Below are positions 1 to 9,014 of a stretch of 64,000 bases of DNA, in pieces. The notes below the pieces were generated by a model. It was not told where the DNA came from. It did no database searches and saw only the letters and a list, made by a program, of their open reading frames with translations. How positions within the stretch are numbered: position 1 is the stretch's first letter; every line of letters begins with the position of its first letter. The DNA lies in assembly GCF_010692745.1 (NCBI RefSeq), contig NZ_JAAHTB010000013.1:47703-111702 (forward strand), given 5' to 3'. A program made the position numbers and the translations under genes. Origin of the DNA: Methylobacterium sp. BTF04. GTDB taxonomy: Bacteria; Pseudomonadota; Alphaproteobacteria; Rhizobiales; Beijerinckiaceae.

Positions 1-486
1 CGGATCGCTCACGCCTGCCCCGGGGTGACGCTGTGGGTCGATGCGGGTTTCGGCGATGCGGCCGGCGTTGCGGATTTCCTGCGAACGGGCCTCGGCCGGC
101 CGGTGATCGGCAGCGAGAGCCAGACCGATGCGGATTTGGTGCGCGGTCTCGGCGACCGGGCCGTGTTCTCCCTCGATACCCAGGGCGACGAGCGCCTCGG
201 CCCGATCGCCCTGCATGCGCAGCCGGAACACTGGCCGCGCGACGTGATCGTGATGACGCTGGGGCGGATCGGCGTGGGAGGCGGCCCGGATCTCGATCGT
301 CTCGGAGCGGTGCGGGCGATGAGCCCGGCGACGCGCCTCTATGCGGCCGGCGGCGTGCGCGGCCCCGAGGATGTGGCGGCGCTCACAGCGCTCGGCGTCG
401 CCGGCGCCCTTGTGGCGTCCGCGATCCACGATGGCGGCTTTGGAGCATCGCCCCGACACGGGGACGTCGTGTCTCGAAAAAGCTGA
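1..486 (+). CDS. HisA/HisF-like TIM-barrel protein (5' end cut by window)
   Basis: The frame is open from base 1, so the N-terminus lies outside the window; about 161 C-terminal residues remain. The fragment alternates hydrophobic strands with Gly-rich loops, as in a half TIM barrel: VTLWVDAGFGD, RPVIGSES, DVIVMTLGRIG, RLYAAGGVRGPEDVAAL and GVAGALVASAIHDG. The late GGVRGPEDVAAL and ALVASAIH stretches are the typical phosphate-binding loops of HisA-type isomerases. A separate HisA-like gene is known among the C1-transfer genes of methylotrophs, and its position converging on fae fits a role in methanofuran or methanopterin synthesis rather than histidine synthesis. That role is inference from context. 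Confidence 0.65.
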   Translation, partial: RIAHACPGVTLWVDAGFGDAAGVADFLRTGLGRPVIGSESQTDADLVRGLGDRAVFSLDTQGDERLGPIALHAQPEHWPRDVIVMTLGRIGVGGGPDLDRLGAVRAMSPATRLYAAGGVRGPEDVAALTALGVAGALVASAIHDGGFGASPRHGDVVSRKS

Positions 487-553
487 CGCAACCACGAGAC
501 ACCAGAGCGTCGTCCCGAATGCGAAATCCGGTTCGGTGCTCTAGTGGATCGCT

Positions 554-583
554 CAAAAAGAATGGGGCGGCTGACGCCGCCCC
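554..583 (-). terminator. Rho-independent terminator downstream of fae
   Basis: Read on the minus strand, GGGGCGGC, loop GTCA and GCCGCCCC form a perfect 8-bp stem followed by ATTCTTTTT. It lies about 100 nt past the fae stop codon and points the right way to end the fae transcript. Confidence 0.85.
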
Positions 584-679
584 ACTTGAAGTTCATCGTC
601 CGAGGAAGATGGATGCCAGTCGCTGGAGCAGGCCCCGCGGTGCGGGCGGAGGCTCGCTCTGCCCAGGACTGCCTCCAAT

Positions 680-1192
680 CTAAGCGTTCGACGCGAAGGG
701 GTGCGTAGCCGAGTTGCGCTGCTCGGTGACGACGGCCGCGGTGGGCTCGCCCTTGACGGCGCGCTCGATGGAGAGCTTCACGGCGTCGTAGTTGTACTTC
801 TGGATCTTGGCGTCGTCGGCCGCTTCCCAGTGAATGAACACGCCGACCAGGATGAACAGGTCGTCGGCTTCATCAGCGGGGATCGTGCCTTCGGCGACGC
901 AATCCTGCACGGCCTTGGCGACACCGTGCTGGGCAGGGCCGAACATCTGGACGGCCTGACGGGCGTCGTTGATGGTGACCTTGTTGAACATCAGGGTGTT
1001 CGGCTTGCAGGGCAGGTTCGGCGCGATGACGGCGAGCAGGCTGGTGAAGCCGTGCTTGTTGTTCACGAGGCCGTTGCAGAAAGCCGTCTCGGCCGGCGAG
1101 CCGCGCGGTCCGATGATGAGATCGATGTGGGCGACCTCGTTGCCATCGCCGACGAGAGCCTCGCCGACCATAACCTTGTTGATCTTCGCCAT
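680..1192 (-). CDS. fae: Formaldehyde-activating enzyme Fae
   Basis: A 170-aa cytosolic enzyme that condenses formaldehyde with tetrahydromethanopterin to give methylene-H4MPT, the entry step of the H4MPT oxidation branch and the main formaldehyde detoxification route in methylotrophs. The start [19 protein letters not shown], the stretch [17 protein letters not shown], and the C-terminal [19 protein letters not shown] are typical of bacterial Fae at normal length. The ATG at 1192 has a GGGAG ribosome site about 8 nt upstream; in-frame sequence further upstream does not resemble the family. A 240-bp space separates it from the preceding gene and a terminator follows, so it is probably transcribed from its own strong promoter. 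Confidence 0.97.
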   Translation of the reverse strand: MAKINKVMVGEALVGDGNEVAHIDLIIGPRGSPAETAFCNGLVNNKHGFTSLLAVIAPNLPCKPNTLMFNKVTINDARQAVQMFGPAQHGVAKAVQDCVAEGTIPADEADDLFILVGVFIHWEAADDAKIQKYNYDAVKLSIERAVKGEPTAAVVTEQRNSATHPFASNA

Positions 1193-1432
1193 GTGGGGTT
1201 TCTCCCAGGAGTCTTGAAAAGACGTGACCGCCCCCGAAGACGGGCGCGGCCGAAAGCTATCCTTGTTCACGGCGTCCAGCCTCGTAAGAGGCCGGACCGG
1301 TTAGCCCGGATCGCGGCGCGGACCCTACTCTGGGGTCTTGCCCGGAACAACCCTGCTCCGGGCGTGGTTTTCGGCAAATTATTTGAAGAGAGCGGGAACA
1401 ATTCCTGTCGATGGTCGATCGCATGGTCGGGT

Positions 1433-2290
1433 TCACGCGGACAGGTGGTCGAGGAACAGGGTCGCCACGGTGAAATCCGCGCTGGTGCCCGGATTGAGGC
1501 CGGCTGCCTTCCAGGCCCTGTCCCGTTCCAGCAGGGCCTCCACCGGCTCCGCTGCGAGGTCGAGGGCGAGAAGCGCCGCCGCTTCCAGGCGCAGGGCCTC
1601 GGCGCGCTCCGCTCCGTGCTTGCGGGACACATGAGTGTCGGGCGCCTGAGCGAGGTAGGCGAGGAACACTGCGGTGGTGGTCCAGGGCGGCGCGAGCCCG
1701 CGTGCACGGGCCGCCGCGAGGGCCGGCAGCCCGATGGTGAAGAGGTCGGCGAAACCGGTGACGTAGGCGCGGGCGATGGCGTCCCGTGGGGCCGCCTCCG
1801 CCATTGCTGCAACGAGCGAAGGCGGCGATTCCGTCTCTGTGACGTCATGGCGGGCGGCCTTTCCGAGGCCGCCTGGGTTGGCGCGGCGAATCGCGGCGTA
1901 GACGTCGTCCGCATCCTGCCTGTCGAAGCCGCCGAGCACGCGGAGGAGAGCGTCCGGCAGCGTGCCGTCCTGTTCGGCCGCCAGGGCGAGCGGCGCGCAG
2001 AGCAGGAGGATCCCCAGATTGGTGTTCTGGCCCACCGCCGCCATGGTGGCGTCCATGGCATCGCGGACCCGTCGCCCGACCCGTGACCCGGCGCCGGCCA
2101 AATGGGGCGCCGATACCGTGGCGCTTGTGACGAAATCCACCACCGCCATGCGGTGGCCATCGGCGAAGGTATGGACGTTGCCGGGCTTGAGCGCATCGAG
2201 TTCGGCAAGGCAGCTCGCGCGGTAGGCCCGCGCGATCGCCTCCGGGGTGAGGCCCCTCCTCTCGGCGCCCTTCATACCGAGGCCTGTCAT
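1433..2290 (-). CDS. orf7: CitG-like protein of the C1 cluster (orf7)
   Basis: A 285-aa protein of the triphosphoribosyl-dephospho-CoA synthase (CitG/MdcB) family. The N-terminal ARAYRASCLAELDALKPGN and the later HGAERAEALRLEAAALLALD carry the acidic and Lys/Asn positions of that family, with the GQNTNLGILLLCAPL helix between. In methylotrophs this homologue sits with H4MPT genes (orf7) and is thought to act in synthesis of a C1 carrier cofactor, not in citrate lyase maturation; no citrate lyase genes are nearby. The start MTGLGMKGAE at 2290 overlaps the orf5 stop (ATGA), indicating translational coupling. An internal start at MKGAERR is possible. Confidence 0.85.
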   Translation of the reverse strand: MTGLGMKGAERRGLTPEAIARAYRASCLAELDALKPGNVHTFADGHRMAVVDFVTSATVSAPHLAGAGSRVGRRVRDAMDATMAAVGQNTNLGILLLCAPLALAAEQDGTLPDALLRVLGGFDRQDADDVYAAIRRANPGGLGKAARHDVTETESPPSLVAAMAEAAPRDAIARAYVTGFADLFTIGLPALAAARARGLAPPWTTTAVFLAYLAQAPDTHVSRKHGAERAEALRLEAAALLALDLAAEPVEALLERDRAWKAAGLNPGTSADFTVATLFLDHLSA

Positions 2291-3201
2291 CCCAACGCGG
2301 AGACGAGGCGCGGAGGCCGGGCGGCCCGCACGGCGTTGAGGAAGCCGCGCGCGACGGCCAGGGCGATATCGACTTCGGTGACCTTCTGCAGCCCCGACCA
2401 GGCCGGCATGCTGTTGACCTCGAGCACGAGGAAGCCGCCCTCCCCGTCCTCGACGAGATCGATTCCGGTATAATCGACACCCACCGCTGCCGCGGCCCGT
2501 TCCGCCAGTTCGGCGGCGGCGGGCGGCATCGCCCAGGGCAGCGGCCGGCCTCCGCGATGGACGTTGGTGATCCAGCCGTCGCCCTCGCGAATCATCCCGG
2601 CAATGGCCCGGCCCTCGCAGACGAAGACCCGGTAATCGCGCCACAGACCATCGCTGCGGGCGATGTAGCGCTGAAGATAGTAGACGCGGGACACCGCCTC
2701 CTCGTCGGGTAGGTCATCGGGCGTCTCGATCAGCTGGAGGCCCTCCCCCTGCGAGCCGAACAGAGGCTTCAGGACGATCGGTCGACCCGGACCGGCCTCG
2801 CGGGCCACCAGCTCGGCCGCCGCTTCGCGCTTGGAGAACACGAACGTGTCGGGGGTGCGCAGGCCGGCCCGGTCGATGAGCAGGCTGGTCATCGCCTTGT
2901 CCACCGAGCGCTCAATCGCGACGGGTGAGTTCCAAACGGTGGTGCCCGAGGCGACGAGGGCGTGAAGCACGCCGAGCCGCATGGTGGTGGCCTCGAAGGT
3001 CCCGCCGGCCACCGTGCGCAACAGAACGCCGTCCGGCAGGGCGTCGGGGAAGCCCGGTACGCGCAGGGGCTCGGGGCCCCCCGTCTGGATCGCCACGTCG
3101 GCGAGGGAGAACAGAACCGGCTCGGCGCCGAGACTGATCAAGGCAGCCTTCAGCCGCGCCTTGTGCCAGTTGCCGTTATCGGCCGCGAGCCCGATCCGCA
3201 T
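2287..3201 (-). CDS. orf5: RimK-type ATP-grasp ligase of the C1 cluster (orf5)
   Basis: A 304-aa ATP-grasp enzyme. Recognisable parts are the lysine strand RPIVLKPLFGSQGEGL (about residue 145), the DYRVFVCEGRAIAGMIR strand, and the Mg-binding GGFLVLEVNSMPAW near 270. RimK/MptN-like ligases add glutamate to pterin or furan cofactors. In this cluster the enzyme most likely acts on methanopterin or methanofuran, as proposed for the methylotroph orf5; the exact substrate is inferred. The ATG at 3201 is chosen because upstream in-frame codons fall in a repeat-rich spacer. It is coupled to orf7 by a 4-nt overlap. Confidence 0.85.
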   Translation of the reverse strand: MRIGLAADNGNWHKARLKAALISLGAEPVLFSLADVAIQTGGPEPLRVPGFPDALPDGVLLRTVAGGTFEATTMRLGVLHALVASGTTVWNSPVAIERSVDKAMTSLLIDRAGLRTPDTFVFSKREAAAELVAREAGPGRPIVLKPLFGSQGEGLQLIETPDDLPDEEAVSRVYYLQRYIARSDGLWRDYRVFVCEGRAIAGMIREGDGWITNVHRGGRPLPWAMPPAAAELAERAAAAVGVDYTGIDLVEDGEGGFLVLEVNSMPAWSGLQKVTEVDIALAVARGFLNAVRAARPPRLVSALG

Positions 3202-3226
3202 GTCTTTCGCAAACCTCGACGTCTGT

Positions 3227-3353
3227 CCCTCTCCCCGGTGCGGGAGAGGGTGGCCCGCATCAGCGGGTCGGGAGATAAGGAACGCATCGCCCAGAGAGGG
3301 CGTCCCCTCTCCCGCCTGCTTCGCCGGCACCCTCCCCCGCGAAGGGGGGAGGG
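3227..3353. repeat. REP-like palindromic intergenic repeat
   Basis: The spacer between mch and orf5 holds two palindromes. CCCTCTCCC pairs with GGGAGAGGG (3227-3235 and 3242-3250), and CCCTCCCCC pairs with GGGGGAGGG (3330-3338 and 3345-3353). A further CCCTCTCCC-rich block lies between them. This is the look of the mosaic REP elements scattered between genes in Methylobacterium. It may act as an mRNA-stabilising or processing hairpin inside the operon. Confidence 0.7.
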
Positions 3354-3367
3354 CCATGACCGATCGC

Positions 3368-4354
3368 TCAGCTGAACGAGGCTTCGACGAGCTCCGGCAT
3401 CAGCTTGCCACCGCGGAAACTCTTGCCCGAGGTGACGGACGTGACGATGACCTCGGCCGGGCTGAAGAGCGCGCCGTCGATCTTGTAGAAATCGCCGTTC
3501 ACCCGGCCGAAGATTTCGGCGAAGGGGGCGCCGTGATCGGCCGAGGTAGTGGAGGGTAGCTGCTCGGCGAGCTGCTTGGCGTCGGCTTCGTCGGCCTCGA
3601 CGTAGAGATGTACCCGGCCGCCATAGATGATGGCGTCGTTGGTGCGGCCCATGGCCTGGATGAAGTCGGGGTGCTGGGGCGAGAGCGGAGCCGAGCCGAT
3701 GCCGTCCACGATCTTGTGTAGGTCGAAGCCGACGGTGTGGGCCTTGTGGAGCGCCACTTCGAGCACGCGGGCGACGACCTGGGTGGAGCCGGCGAGGCTC
3801 TGGGTCGGGGCGTAGATGAAGGTCAGGTCCTCGGGCCGCAGGCCGCAGGCCTCGGCGACCTTGGCGATGACGGAAGCCGGCGGGCCGCCCGCGGCTTCGA
3901 GCACCAGGGCGGTCCGGGTGGCGGTGTCGCGGTACCCGAGCTCCTTGTAGAGGTCTTCCACAACGGCCACGGCCCGGCCCGGGCCCGAACCGAGGGCGAA
4001 GAAGCCGGAATCGCCGGTCTCGTCGGCGAGCGACCAGCCGGCATATTGGCTGCCGAGACAGGCGATCACCGGATCGGCCGCATGCACGACCACCGAGTAG
4101 GGCCACGACGAGATCGGGCCGGACGGGGCGATCGAGACGGTGCCGAGGCCGCCGAGGCAGATCTCGGCAAGGCGCCGTCCGGCCTCGATGGAGCCGCGCA
4201 CAGTGGCGCCGGCATCGATCATGCGCGCGCCGTTCTGCGTGGTCACGGCCAGACGCAGCACGTCGGCATCGGCCACCAGCCGCTCGACCATGGGGGCCGT
4301 CAGCGCGTTGACGCTCGGATAGGGGCGGCTCTGCGCCGTCGGACTTGTGGTCAT
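3368..4354 (-). CDS. mch: Methenyl-H4MPT cyclohydrolase
   Basis: A 328-aa cytosolic enzyme that hydrolyses methenyl-H4MPT to formyl-H4MPT, the step between MtdB and the Fhc complex. Family landmarks are [19 protein letters not shown] at the N-terminus, [41 protein letters not shown], and the C-terminal [17 protein letters not shown]. Length is normal. The ATG at 4354 overlaps the orf17 stop (ATGA), so translation of the two is coupled. A REP-like spacer follows it before orf5. Confidence 0.97.
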   Translation of the reverse strand: MTTSPTAQSRPYPSVNALTAPMVERLVADADVLRLAVTTQNGARMIDAGATVRGSIEAGRRLAEICLGGLGTVSIAPSGPISSWPYSVVVHAADPVIACLGSQYAGWSLADETGDSGFFALGSGPGRAVAVVEDLYKELGYRDTATRTALVLEAAGGPPASVIAKVAEACGLRPEDLTFIYAPTQSLAGSTQVVARVLEVALHKAHTVGFDLHKIVDGIGSAPLSPQHPDFIQAMGRTNDAIIYGGRVHLYVEADEADAKQLAEQLPSTTSADHGAPFAEIFGRVNGDFYKIDGALFSPAEVIVTSVTSGKSFRGGKLMPELVEASFS

Positions 4355-5523
4355 GGGTATCCCTCCGTCAGGTCGAGCAAGGCGCGCAAGGTGGCAGCCC
4401 GGCTTCGCAACATTTCTTTCGTGGCGGCCGAGTCCGGACCTGTGGCGAACAGGGTGCACAGCGGTGCATCGCGTGCCACTGCGGTGCCGGATCTTGGGCG
4501 GTCGCGAACGAAATCCGGCCAGTCGACGGGCGGCATCGGCGCGTAGCCGGCAGCCGCGTAACAGATTTCCGCGGCCGCCGCATCCACCGGCACCGCCTGC
4601 CGCTCCGGCAGTTTCCCGCGGCTGGCCGCGATATGCTGGGCGAGAAGCGGTATCGGGCGCCGGTCGAGTACATCGAGGGTGGCCCCGGGGCGCGGGTTGA
4701 TCTCAGTGAGCCACCACGCCTCCCCCGCGACGAGGAGGTCGGCACTGGCGAGCCCGCGTAGGCCGGTTTCGGATACCAGCCGCCCCACTGCGTCTTCGAT
4801 CTGCGCGAGCATGCATGGGGCGAGGGCCTGCTCCTCGTGGCGCGCACGCTCCACCGCCCCGGCATAGCGGAACGGGCGCAGCGGCGAAGGTGCGCTCCAC
4901 TGTTCGGTGATCCCGACGACAACGATGCTCTGCCCGTCGGCCAGGAACGCCAGGGCATGGGCCTGCCCCGGCACGCGGGCCTGGAAATACGCGCCCGGCG
5001 GCGCAGGCCCGGCGGTGGCGGCGCGGATATGGGTGCCGCCCGAGCCGCCGGCGCGCTTCAGCAGCCATCCCGCGCGATCGGCCACCGGATCGCGGCTGAT
5101 CGTTGGGTGCGGAATGCCGAGGCGCCCGCACAGGGCGGCGAACCGATCGGGGTCCTTGAGGTGCGCGACGGATTCCGCCGACGCGCCGAGAAGCGGAAAG
5201 CCCGTGGCGATCGCTGCGATCAGATCCGGTGCGCCCTCGAATCCACTGCCGAGGACGATGCCGATGGGTGGCGTTCGCGCGCGCGCGGCGAGTTCGCCGA
5301 GGTGCGCCAGTAAGCTCTCACCGCCGAGGCGCCCGCCGCCGAACCGCCCGGCGACGGGCTGGTGATGCTCAGCCAACGCCAGAGTGTCGGCATCGCCGAA
5401 CAGGTCGAGCACCAAAGGGCGCAATCCCGCCCGCCGCGCCGCCTGAGCCAGGGCGCGGCCGGATTGCGCGGCGATCAGGATCGTGTCGCCGGGGCGGGCG
5501 TCCTCAAGCACGCGGGCGCTCAC
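4351..5523 (-). CDS. orf17: ATP-grasp protein of the C1 cluster (orf17)
   Basis: About 390 aa. The N-terminal half is a nucleotide-binding-like domain ([20 protein letters not shown]). The second half is ATP-grasp, with [15 protein letters not shown] as the lysine and glycine loop and [19 protein letters not shown] as the Mg site. The family is conserved beside mch and mtdB in methylotrophs and is presumed to make a C1 carrier cofactor. The start is uncertain: I use GTG 5523 ([15 protein letters not shown]), 61 nt after mtdB. The frame is open further upstream, but that stretch is Arg/Pro-rich and overlaps mtdB. Confidence 0.8.
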   Translation of the reverse strand: MSARVLEDARPGDTILIAAQSGRALAQAARRAGLRPLVLDLFGDADTLALAEHHQPVAGRFGGGRLGGESLLAHLGELAARARTPPIGIVLGSGFEGAPDLIAAIATGFPLLGASAESVAHLKDPDRFAALCGRLGIPHPTISRDPVADRAGWLLKRAGGSGGTHIRAATAGPAPPGAYFQARVPGQAHALAFLADGQSIVVVGITEQWSAPSPLRPFRYAGAVERARHEEQALAPCMLAQIEDAVGRLVSETGLRGLASADLLVAGEAWWLTEINPRPGATLDVLDRRPIPLLAQHIAASRGKLPERQAVPVDAAAAEICYAAAGYAPMPPVDWPDFVRDRPRSGTAVARDAPLCTLFATGPDSAATKEMLRSRAATLRALLDLTEGYP

Positions 5524-5584
5524 GGGCCGGCGCGTCGGGCTCGGGAACCGACCCTTTGAGCGACGACCCGGTCCGAGGATCGGT

Positions 5585-6478
5585 TCAGCCCGCCACCTCG
5601 ACCGCGACCGTATAGGCATCGCGGAAATCGAGGCAGAGCGGGGTTTCGGCTTCGAGCAGGCGACGGAACAGGCGCGATTGCGTCTGGTATTTCACGTTGC
5701 CCACCGCCAGCGCGCCGATGCCGACGCCCTTGCCGACGGGCAGTGGGACGTCGACGGCATTGACGTCGATTCCGGCGATTCCGGCCGGGGGAACGGCGTT
5801 GACGTCGGAAGCCACGAGCAGATTGGGCGCCGATTCGAGATCCTGTGCGGACAGGATCGGAACGCCGGCCGGTCCGGCCGAGAGAATGACATCGGCCTCC
5901 GCGATGGCGGTCCGGCGGGCCTCTGCCGTGGAGCCGTCCACCGCCCCGACGTCGATGCCGAAGCGCCATTTCATGGTGAAGGCGATCTTGCTCACGCGCT
6001 CCTCGCCGTCATGGCCGACCAGGACCGTCTTGGCGCCTTCCAGCGCTCCGATCACCGCGGCGACGTAGGCGACGACGCCGGCCCCGCCGAAGATGACGAT
6101 GCGCTTGCCCTTGAGATCGGTGCCGAACTTCGCCTTCAGGGCGCGGGTCACCTCGGCGACCATGGCCGCACCGGTGGTGAACGATCCTGCGGGATCGGCG
6201 ATGATGTGGTTGGCGAACGGCGGCACCAGGGCCTTCTTGGCCCGGTCCATCATGTCGAGGGCATCCTCGGCGTTCTTGCCGCCGATGAAGATGCTGGTGC
6301 GCACGCCGTCATGGGGTGAGCGGGAGAAAATCGAATCCTGGACCAGGGACGTGACGTCGGGCAGCGTTACGTCGGTATAGGTGGCGATGGTTTCGAACCC
6401 GGCATCGACGGCCATGTTCACGTCGAACGGGCTCATGTGCTTCAGGGGCGTAAGCATATGCAGGATCGAGCGGGCCAT
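5585..6478 (-). CDS. mtdB: NAD(P)-dependent methylene-H4MPT dehydrogenase
   Basis: A 297-aa enzyme that oxidises methylene-H4MPT to methenyl-H4MPT, following Fae. The N-terminal part (MLTPLKHMSPFDVNMAVDAG) is the pterin-binding domain of the MtdA/MtdB family. The Rossmann loop GKRIVIFGGAGVVAYVAA lies near residue 125 and DVILSAGPAGVPIL near 200. MtdB is favoured over MtdA because it sits with mch and fae. The ATG at 6478 matches the family start; about 110 bp separates it from mptG upstream, where a promoter could lie. Confidence 0.95.
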   Translation of the reverse strand: MARSILHMLTPLKHMSPFDVNMAVDAGFETIATYTDVTLPDVTSLVQDSIFSRSPHDGVRTSIFIGGKNAEDALDMMDRAKKALVPPFANHIIADPAGSFTTGAAMVAEVTRALKAKFGTDLKGKRIVIFGGAGVVAYVAAVIGALEGAKTVLVGHDGEERVSKIAFTMKWRFGIDVGAVDGSTAEARRTAIAEADVILSAGPAGVPILSAQDLESAPNLLVASDVNAVPPAGIAGIDVNAVDVPLPVGKGVGIGALAVGNVKYQTQSRLFRRLLEAETPLCLDFRDAYTVAVEVAG

Positions 6479-6588
6479 CGTCGGTCTCCCTCCGGGTCTT
6501 CGCACCCCCCGATCGTGCGCCGGGGCGGCGATTTGTCAAAGCCGGTCGCGTCCGGTCCGGTCAAGCGCTCGGCGTAGCGCGTCACGTC

Positions 6589-7572
6589 TTAAAGCGGCGT
6601 CACCGAAGCGCCGGTATTGCGTCCGCGCGCGATCAGGAACTGTAACGGGCCGGGCCGTTGCAGGCTGGCGACAAGCTGGCGCGCTGCGTCTTCTGACGGC
6701 ATCAATGCGAAGCCGGTCGGGCCCCAGGAGCTCTGGCCGTAGCCGGCGACCCCTTGCGCGGCGATCGCCCCCAGCGCCTCCGCCACGGCGGGGCTGGCGT
6801 AGCGCCCGCCCTGATGCGGCGCGAAATGGTCGCCGATCAGGCGCTGGATCGTGGTGATTCCGGCGCCGAACCCCTCCGGCTCGGCGGTGGCGGCGGCAGG
6901 CAGCACCTGCATCAGGACGATGCGGCAGATCTCGGCGGCCTGACTTTCTGGAAACCGTGGGAGATCGCGAAACGCCTCGACCTCGCGGCTGCCGTGGACG
7001 CCGGTCATGCTGGTGTCGAGGATCAGGACGATGCGCCAATCCTCCGGATAGGCAAGCCGCGCGATCAGGGGCGGCGGGGTGCCGAGGCCATCGCGGCCGC
7101 CATCGACGATGAGGCCGCCCTGCGTGAAGGCGGCCAGACCGATTCCGGAGCGGTTGCCCCGGTCGAGGGCGTTGGCGAACGCCTCCGGTGCGAAGGCGCG
7201 TCCGTCGAGACCCGCCAGGGCTGCGGCGACGCTGAGAGCCAGTTGCGTGCCCGAGCCGAAGCCCGCATGGGCGGGCATCGTCTCTTCGATCCGCAGGGCG
7301 GCGTGACCCGCGATTCCGAGATACCCGGCCGCCGCCAGCGCATAGCTCCGGGCCCGTTCGGCCTCCGGTCCGGTAATCGTCAGGTTCGGCGAGGGCCGGG
7401 CGGTGAGGCTGATCGCGGGCGTGTCGAGGGCGAGGCCGATGCTGCCGAAGCGCCGGCCGAGGCCACCATGCAGGTCGAGGAAGCCGAAATGCAGGCGGCC
7501 CGGTGCGGCGACCCGCACGCCGGCCGCAACCGTTTCCGTTTCGCCCAATGCCCCGTCCGGGATCTGTGCCAC
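6589..7572 (-). CDS. mptG: Beta-ribofuranosylaminobenzene 5'-phosphate synthase-like (GHMP kinase fold)
   Basis: A 327-aa GHMP-superfamily protein. The first committed step of methanopterin synthesis joins PRPP and p-hydroxybenzoate or pABA. The N-terminal APGRLHFGFLDLHGGLGRRF and the glycine-rich AHAGFGSGTQLALSVAAAL (about residues 100-120) are the GHMP signature, and GQSSWGPTGFALM is the C-terminal motif seen in beta-RFA-P synthases. It starts at a GTG (7572) and reads divergently from the fhc operon, so the 360-bp space between them probably holds promoters in both directions. Confidence 0.85.
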   Translation of the reverse strand: MAQIPDGALGETETVAAGVRVAAPGRLHFGFLDLHGGLGRRFGSIGLALDTPAISLTARPSPNLTITGPEAERARSYALAAAGYLGIAGHAALRIEETMPAHAGFGSGTQLALSVAAALAGLDGRAFAPEAFANALDRGNRSGIGLAAFTQGGLIVDGGRDGLGTPPPLIARLAYPEDWRIVLILDTSMTGVHGSREVEAFRDLPRFPESQAAEICRIVLMQVLPAAATAEPEGFGAGITTIQRLIGDHFAPHQGGRYASPAVAEALGAIAAQGVAGYGQSSWGPTGFALMPSEDAARQLVASLQRPGPLQFLIARGRNTGASVTPL

Positions 7573-7934
7573 GTCGATCCCTCTCGTAACGAACGCCGAG
7601 CGATTCCCGGGAGCTTTCCCTCAAGAATTGCTGAGTCCGGTGCCCCTCGATCGTGCGGATTTAACCTCTCGGCCCGAACCCGCCTCGTCGGATGCGGCTT
7701 CTCCCACGGAGGACGGACGCCTCGCAAGCGCCGAGACCAAATCTCGGCCTCGCGGCGCGTAGGCCCCTCGCGGAGCGCGAAAACCCGAAGCGCAGCCGGG
7801 ACGCGGGACTTGCTTGGCGGCCTGTGCCGATGCAAACGTGCCGCCCGATCGATATGGACTGGCTCAGTCCCGCCGTGCGCACCGCCCGATAACCGGTGGA
7901 GCGCCGGGCCCTCGTTTTTCCGAAGGTGCAAGGC
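7573..7934. promoter_or_regulatory. Divergent intergenic region, mptG / fhcB
   Basis: About 360 bp with no convincing gene separates the minus-strand mptG from the plus-strand fhc operon. It should carry both promoters, although I could not pick a clear -35/-10 pair. It contains a perfect 7-bp hairpin at 7730-7748 (GCCGAGA, loop CCAAA, TCTCGGC) inside a GC-rich REP-like stretch. Confidence 0.5.
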
Positions 7935-9014
7935 ATGGCGGCCTGGGTGAAGGGTGGTGCGACGGATGCGGGCGCAGCGGTGGACGCTGCCGCAACGCTC
8001 CTCGCTGCGGCGCGCACGCCGGTGGTGGCCGGCCTCTGCGCCGAGTTGAGTGCGATCCGCGCGGCCTATCACCTCGCCGACGCGATCGGCGCCTCCGTCG
8101 ACCCGGTGGCGGGAGCAAGCCTCTATGCCGAACTCGGTTCCCTGAGCCGCACGGGCGCGATGCTCACCACCCCGGCCGAGGCCATCGGCCGGGCCGACAC
8201 ACTGCTCATCGTCGGCAATGCGCCCTGGGACCGGTCGATCGTCCAGGAGATTGCCGAGTCGGTGCCGTCGCGCGGCAGGGCCGCCGGCACCGAGCGGAGC
8301 ATTCTTTCCCTCGGCGGTCCGCGCAACGGCGCCACCCGCCACGTGGCCTATCCTGCCGAGACCGGTGGTCTTGCGATCTCCGTGGCGCATCTGCGCGCCT
8401 TCCTGAAGGGACATCTGGCCGGCGAGGCCGCCTATGCGGATCTGGCCAAGCGGCTGGCCGCCGCCCAGTACGGCGTCGTCCTCTACGATCCGAGTGAGCT
8501 GGGCGAGCTTGGTGTCGAGATGCTGCAGGGCATGGTCAAGGATCTCAACGAGGTCACGCGGTTCTTTGCGCTCGCCGTCTCCGACCCGTTCCAGGGGCGC
8601 GCCTTGCTGCAGCTCGCCGCCTGGACCACCGGTCAGGCCCCGCGCGTCGGCTTCGGCCGCCATGTGCCCGAGCACGATCCGTGGCGCTTCGACAGCGCCC
8701 GTCAGATCGCCGCCGGCGAGGTCGATGCCGCCCTGTGGCTCGCCTCCCTGCCCGCCCCGCGGCCGGATTGGCTCGCCACGCTTCCGAGCATCGCCATCGT
8801 CGGCGAGGGCAGCCCCGAGGCGGCCGGCGACGTCGCCGACATCGTGATCGCGGTGGGCGTGCCCGGTGAGAGCACCGGTGGCGCCCTGTGGAACGAGCGT
8901 CGCTCCACGATCACCTACACGCCGCCGGCCGGACAGCCGGCCGAATTGAACGCAGCCGGCGTGATCGCCGCCATCCAGGACCGTCTCGTGCAGATGAAAG
9001 GCGCCTCATGCTGA
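7935..9014 (+). CDS. fhcB: Formyltransferase/hydrolase complex subunit B
   Basis: About 359 aa, homologous to the catalytic B subunit of archaeal formylmethanofuran dehydrogenase but shorter. It is part of the cytosolic Fhc complex that converts formyl-H4MPT to formate via methanofuran. Supporting segments are RTPVVAGLCAELSAIRAAYHLADAIGA (cut here as residues 20-46), ADTLLIVGNAPWDRS, and ADIVIAVGVPGESTGGALWNERR written as separate motifs. I see no CxxCxxxC iron-sulphur motif or molybdopterin-anchoring cysteine, in keeping with the known hydrolytic rather than redox function in methylotrophs. I prefer ATG 7935; GTG 7896 is an alternative start. Confidence 0.9.
   Translation: MAAWVKGGATDAGAAVDAAATLLAAARTPVVAGLCAELSAIRAAYHLADAIGASVDPVAGASLYAELGSLSRTGAMLTTPAEAIGRADTLLIVGNAPWDRSIVQEIAESVPSRGRAAGTERSILSLGGPRNGATRHVAYPAETGGLAISVAHLRAFLKGHLAGEAAYADLAKRLAAAQYGVVLYDPSELGELGVEMLQGMVKDLNEVTRFFALAVSDPFQGRALLQLAAWTTGQAPRVGFGRHVPEHDPWRFDSARQIAAGEVDAALWLASLPAPRPDWLATLPSIAIVGEGSPEAAGDVADIVIAVGVPGESTGGALWNERRSTITYTPPAGQPAELNAAGVIAAIQDRLVQMKGASC

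Noticed and set aside
701..2086. 461-codon plus-strand frame across fae and orf7
   Set aside because: Antisense shadow of two well-identified genes and the spacer between them, with no protein-like features.
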